Assembly: GCF_014646915.1 (NCBI RefSeq)
Contig: NZ_BMOE01000001.1
Coordinates: 710,568-774,567 of the forward strand
Length of the DNA: 64,000 nt
Source: Deinococcus aquiradiocola
Lineage (GTDB): Bacteria > Deinococcota > Deinococci > Deinococcales > Deinococcaceae
Direction of reading: 5' to 3'
In this document: in pieces, positions 58,800 through 64,000 of the stretch
How positions within the stretch are numbered: the first letter of the stretch is position 1
How the letters are laid out: each line of letters starts with the position of its first letter
Made by a program: the position numbers and the translations under genes
Notes under the pieces: generated by a model
Database searches by the model: none
What the model was told of the DNA's origin: nothing
The model's input: only the letters and a program-made list of their open reading frames with translations

Positions 58800-59927
58800 T
58801 CAGGACGCTTCGGCTGGTGGCGCTTCGGGGGGCGGCGTGCCGGGCAGGCCGAGGAAGGTGCGGTAGCGGCCGAGTTCGGCGTTCACGGCGCGGTCCAGCA
58901 GCGCGGTGCGGCGCGTGCCGGGCGTGAGCTGCACGTCGCTGTGCAGTGCGCCGTCCCGGAGGGTCAGGTTCGCCCAGCCGACGGCGCGGCCCGACACGAG
59001 GAGCGGCAGGGCGTAGTACCCGAAGGTGCGCCTGGCGGGCGGCGTGTACGCCTCGAAGCGGTACGTCCAGCCGTGCAGGTGCTCGAAGCGCCTGCGGTCC
59101 CACACGAGCGGGTCGAAGGGCGTGAGCAGGCGGGCCCCGCCAGGCGCGTCGCGGTCCGGCGACTCGTGCGCGGGCCACAGGTACGTGAGGCCGTTCACGC
59201 TGGCGCTGGCGAGCCAACCGTCCTGCAGGCGCGTCAGGGCGGCGCGCAGGTCGGCGGCCATGCCGGGCGCGCCGTAGCTGCACAGGCCGAGCAGGTACGT
59301 GAGGCTCTGGCGCGGGAGGGGCGCGTACAGGTTCACGATGAGCCGCACGATGCCCTCGGCGCGGGCCTGCGTGTCCAGCGGCGGCTGGGCGTGCGTGCGT
59401 GCGGGGCCGTAGACCTTGACGCCCTGCTCGCGGTGCGTGACGCGCAGGTGCCCGGCGTGGTGGAGCGCTTCGAGGGCGCGGGTGGTGGCGCTCGACGCGC
59501 CGCCCCAGGCGTTGCCGACGCGGGTGCGGCCCAGCGCTTCGGCGACCCGGCGGGGGTGGGTGGGGCCGTGTTCCCGGACGTGCGCGAGCACGCGTTCACT
59601 CAGGCCGGGCGCGTCGTGCTCGATGCGGGCGGGGCGGGCGGCGCGCGGGTGCAGCAGGCGGTGCACTTCGGGCGTGACGAAGCCGTAGTTGGGGAGGCTG
59701 TCCTCCTCGATGTCGAGGGTGGCGTAGCGGCGTTCGAGGTCGCCTGCGCGGTACGCGCGGACGCGCTGCATGAGCTGCAGGTCCTGCGCGCGGGCGGGGG
59801 CGCGGATGGGATCGGCCTGCAGGAAGCCGAGCCTGTCGAGGGCGGCCTGCAGAGTCTGTTCGCGCCAGAGGGTGCGGGCGGCCGCGTAGGCGCGGAGGGT
59901 GGCGGGCGTGGGCGCGGCGGGCGTCAT
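58800..59927 (-). CDS. YcaQ/AlkX-type DNA glycosylase (HTH_42 family)
   Basis: 375 residues from ATG 59927 (TATGCT, 6 nt upstream). HTH_42/AZL family: LGFLQADPI with Q37 and D39 forming the QxD catalytic motif of the YcaQ/AlkX branch (the AlkZ branch has QxQ), and [34 protein letters not shown] near the end. The family unhooks interstrand crosslinks, apt for a DNA-damage-resistant host. Divergent from xpt. Confidence 0.85.
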   Translation of the reverse strand: MTPAAPTPATLRAYAAARTLWREQTLQAALDRLGFLQADPIRAPARAQDLQLMQRVRAYRAGDLERRYATLDIEEDSLPNYGFVTPEVHRLLHPRAARPARIEHDAPGLSERVLAHVREHGPTHPRRVAEALGRTRVGNAWGGASSATTRALEALHHAGHLRVTHREQGVKVYGPARTHAQPPLDTQARAEGIVRLIVNLYAPLPRQSLTYLLGLCSYGAPGMAADLRAALTRLQDGWLASASVNGLTYLWPAHESPDRDAPGGARLLTPFDPLVWDRRRFEHLHGWTYRFEAYTPPARRTFGYYALPLLVSGRAVGWANLTLRDGALHSDVQLTPGTRRTALLDRAVNAELGRYRTFLGLPGTPPPEAPPAEAS

Positions 59928-60008
59928 GCTCCCAGCATAAATGAATCGCGGGACGCTGCTCTGACCGAACCCGGCGGGCGGGGGCGGCGCAGCCGGTACA
60001 GTGGGGCG

Positions 60009-60590
60009 GTGCAGAGCTTAGTCAACGCGATCCGGGAACACGGCATCATCCTGCCGGGCGGCATTCTGAAGGTGGACGGCCTGGTGAACCACCAGCTGCT
60101 GCCCGCCGTCACCCGGGACATGGGGCAGCAGTTCGCGGCGTACTTCCGTCCGCTGGCCCCCACCAAGATCCTGACCATCGAGGTGAGCGGCATCGCGCCC
60201 GCCATCGTGACGGCCATCGAACTGAACGTCCCGATGGTGTACGCCCGCAAGAAGCGCCCCATCACCATGAAGGACCCCGCCTTCCACGCGCAGAGCGTGA
60301 GCCGCACCAAGGGCGGCGTGGTGGACCTGTTCGTGTCCGGCGAGTACCTCGGGCCGGGCGACCGGGTGGTCGTGATCGACGACTTCCTCGCGAGCGGCGG
60401 GACGCTGCTGGCCCTGAACGGCATGATCGAGCAGAGCGGCGCGACGCTGCTGGGGCTCGGCTGCGTGATCGAGAAGCAGTTCGAGGGGGGCCGCGAGAAG
60501 CTCGCGCACCTGGGCGTGCCGATCCACACGCTCGCGAACATCGTCCGCATGAACGAGCAGGAGGGCGTGATCGTCGAGTCGGGCCGCTGA
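60009..60590 (+). CDS. xpt: Xanthine phosphoribosyltransferase
   Basis: 193 residues from GTG 60009; TACAGT lies 6 nt upstream (leaderless). Converts xanthine to XMP using PRPP. Typical Xpt residues: NHQLLP near 27, YARKKRP near 78, PRPP loop [13 protein letters not shown] (120-132) and the EKQFEGGRE segment. Length as usual. No purine riboswitch upstream. Confidence 0.92.
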   Translation: MQSLVNAIREHGIILPGGILKVDGLVNHQLLPAVTRDMGQQFAAYFRPLAPTKILTIEVSGIAPAIVTAIELNVPMVYARKKRPITMKDPAFHAQSVSRTKGGVVDLFVSGEYLGPGDRVVVIDDFLASGGTLLALNGMIEQSGATLLGLGCVIEKQFEGGREKLAHLGVPIHTLANIVRMNEQEGVIVESGR

Positions 60591-60672
60591 TCCCTCGCCC
60601 GCCCCGGCGTGCGTGAAGTTTCCTTGGTGCGGCCCTCAGCGCCGGTACGGGCCGCCCTTCTAAGCTGGGGGC

Positions 60673-61185
60673 ATGAGTCAGCCCTTCTCGCCGCAGCAGC
60701 AGGTCATCGGTAACATGCTCGACCGCCCGGACCGGGTGCTCGTCGCGAGCTTCAGGCAGTACCTGGACGCGCAGCGGGCCGTGGATTACCTGTCGGACGA
60801 GAAGTTCCCGGTGGAGCGCAGCAGCATCGTCGGGGAGGGCCTGAAGATCGTGGAACAGGTCACGGGCCGCCTCGACTGGACGCGCGCCCTGAGTCTCGGC
60901 ATGAGCCAGGGGGCCTTCACGGGCATCTTCATCGGCCTGATCCTGAACTTCCTGGGCTTCGGCGGCGGGCGAGGGTTCCTGTCCCTGATGATCGACGGCC
61001 TGCTGCTCGGCATCATTTTCGGGGCGGTGTGGGGCCTGCTGTCGTACGCGGTGAGCGGCGGGCGGCGCGACTTCACGAGCGTGGGCGGCATGCGCGCCGA
61101 TCATTACAACGTGATGGTGGACCCCGAGGTGGCCGAGCAGGCCCGCACTCTGCTCGCCCGGATGCCCGCCACGCCGGAGCGCTGA
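60673..61185 (+). CDS. General stress protein 17M-like membrane protein
   Basis: 170 residues, leaderless (TAAGCT 6 nt before ATG). N-terminal GSP17M-like fold (about 20-70, VASFRQYLDAQRAVDYLSDEKFPVERSSIVGEG in pieces) then two glycine-rich transmembrane helices (about 78-98 and 102-122) and a C-terminal strand part. Envelope stress protein of unknown mechanism. Confidence 0.75.
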   Translation: MSQPFSPQQQVIGNMLDRPDRVLVASFRQYLDAQRAVDYLSDEKFPVERSSIVGEGLKIVEQVTGRLDWTRALSLGMSQGAFTGIFIGLILNFLGFGGGRGFLSLMIDGLLLGIIFGAVWGLLSYAVSGGRRDFTSVGGMRADHYNVMVDPEVAEQARTLLARMPATPER

Positions 61186-61290
61186 CCCCCGCAGCGCCCC
61201 TCCCTTCCGCGCGCCAGCCGGGCCGTTCCTTTCACGGGAACGGCCTGCTGCCGTGCGTCCAGCACGGGTGGCCGCTATGCTGGAGTGCAC

Positions 61291-62880
<1,590 letters not shown>

Positions 62881-63018
62881 GGGCAGCCCAGCGCCACTGA
62901 ACGGTGCGGAGCGGCGCGCCGGGGCGTTCATGTGCCGCATACGTCGGGGTGGGATGATGGCCATGACGCACTGCCCGGCGAGGGACGGTCCCGCCCGTGC
63001 AGGCCGTCCCCCCGAGCC

Positions 63019-64000
63019 ATGAAGACGCCCGAAGCCCTGCCGGACCCGCTCCTCCCCTTCCCGCAGGTGGGGCTGGAGGAGGCGGTGCTGGCGGCCGCGA
63101 CCCTGCACGCGGCCAGGGCGGGACGCACCTTCAGGTCGGCGGACCTGCGGGCCCTGCTGGGCCGGGACCGGGTCGGGGCGCACCTGCGGCGGCTCACGGT
63201 GGCCCTGCGGCTGTACGGGCTGCTGGAACGGCGCGGCGGGGACCGCGTGGCCCTGAGCGGGGCAGCGGTGGGGCTGCTCAGCAGCGTGGACGGCGCGGAG
63301 TTCCGGGCGCGGCTGCACGGGGCGGCGCGCACGCCGGAGGTGTTCGCGTTCGTGGCGGACCGCTTCGGGACGGTCCCGGCAGCGGACGGTCTGGAGGGGG
63401 CGCTGCGGGACGTGATGCCGGACCTGAGGTCGCGGCGGGTGCTGGCGGAGGTGCTGCTCGCCAACGGCCGCCTGCTGGACGAGGAGCGCCGTGAAGGCAC
63501 GATGCACGCGCGGGTACAGGCACTGCTGGAGAGGCCGGACGGGCCACGCGGGCGGCGGGCGTGGGTGGACGCGCGCCGCTGGCTGAACTCGCTGCCGGGA
63601 CGCACCGCGACCCTGACGCTGGCGGCGGTGGCGTTTGCGGTGGCCCTGCTGACCGGGGCGATGCTGGGCGGGCCGGGGGGAGGGCTGGAGGCGCGGCAGG
63701 TGCCGCCGCCCGTGCCGACCGTGACGGTGGCGGGGCCGACCGTGACGGTGGCCGCGCCGCCGCTCACGCTGGCGGAACAGGTGCGCCGCGCGTTCCTGCT
63801 GGCGGACCGCGCCGCCGCGCAGGCGCGTGCCCCGGCCGGAACGGCGACCACGGAGACGCCCGCCGCCGCCCCGGCCGGGCGCGCGGCGACGGGCGGCCCG
63901 ACCGCCATCGCCAGCAATACGGCGACGCGTGAGCCGGAGCGGCCCGCGCCGGAGCGCCCGGACGTGCAGGTGATCGCCCAGCCCCCCACGGCACCCCAGC
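63019..64000 (+). CDS. Hypothetical membrane protein, incomplete at window edge
   Basis: At least 327 residues from ATG 63019, open to the end. A helical winged-helix-like N-terminus (10-85), an Arg-rich middle, one transmembrane helix (about 197-218, ATLTLAAVAFAVALLTGAML) and an Ala/Pro/Thr-rich extracytoplasmic or linker tail with a short repeat (PTVTVAGPTVTVAAP). A 23-codon ORF (62954-63022 region) ends with an ATGA overlap at the start, which could couple translation. Function unknown. Confidence 0.55.
   Translation, partial: MKTPEALPDPLLPFPQVGLEEAVLAAATLHAARAGRTFRSADLRALLGRDRVGAHLRRLTVALRLYGLLERRGGDRVALSGAAVGLLSSVDGAEFRARLHGAARTPEVFAFVADRFGTVPAADGLEGALRDVMPDLRSRRVLAEVLLANGRLLDEERREGTMHARVQALLERPDGPRGRRAWVDARRWLNSLPGRTATLTLAAVAFAVALLTGAMLGGPGGGLEARQVPPPVPTVTVAGPTVTVAAPPLTLAEQVRRAFLLADRAAAQARAPAGTATTETPAAAPAGRAATGGPTAIASNTATREPERPAPERPDVQVIAQPPTAPQ

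Overview
The window reads as part of a Deinococcus chromosome (or large replicon). G+C is about 65-70% and all proteins look bacterial. Several core genes fit Deinococcus-Thermus: a short archaeal-type prolyl-tRNA synthetase, type-2 isopentenyl-diphosphate isomerase, an amylosucrase, a candidate 6-aminodeoxyfutalosine deaminase (futalosine menaquinone route), and a compact NusA and IF-2. About twenty genes carry a TANNNT -10 box ending only 5-8 nt before the start codon. This is the leaderless-transcript arrangement known to be common in Deinococcus, and I used it to fix many starts.

Layout. (1) 1-11.6 kb, plus strand: the late end of a siphophage-like prophage. It holds the end of a coiled-coil tape-measure protein, five tail or baseplate structural proteins, a lysis cassette (several small membrane proteins plus a GH19-type endolysin), and two tail-fibre-like proteins, the last glycine-rich, closed by a strong terminator. 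(2) 11.6-12.76 kb: a lower-GC two-gene cassette with its own promoter and terminator, laid out like a phage moron. (3) 12.76-28.7 kb: an accessory island. It contains a NERD-UvrD-type helicase, a tightly overlapping four-gene operon (DUF3560 protein plus three unknowns) divergent from an XRE regulator, an MmeI-like type IIG restriction-modification protein, a secreted HNH nuclease, a PAS-GGDEF-EAL protein, a trypsin-like protease next to an uncharacterised 248-aa protein, a winged-helix protein and a peroxiredoxin. It ends exactly where the 3' third of comM begins; the 5' part of comM is absent from the window. (4) 29.2-64 kb: mostly housekeeping genes in short transcription units.

Core region functions. 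The core part holds truD, a DUF3293 gene overlapping an AlbA/schlafen-type regulator, a maltose/trehalose-type ABC importer (binding protein and two permeases) behind a strong promoter with LacI-type operators, trpC with an MBL hydrolase, hpt, an S1-domain protein, minC, and the rimP-nusA-rnpM-infB operon with a leader attenuator. After these come acetyltransferases, an amidohydrolase, proS followed by 64-bp tandem repeats, quinone oxidoreductase, amylosucrase, fni, an APH-like kinase, a YcaQ-type glycosylase, xpt, an acyl-CoA carboxylase beta subunit and an incomplete ORF at the right edge. The sugar importer and amylosucrase suggest alpha-glucan/sucrose metabolism; hpt and xpt give purine salvage.

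No integrase, transposase, tRNA, rRNA or CRISPR array was recognised. The left end of the prophage and the island lie outside the window.
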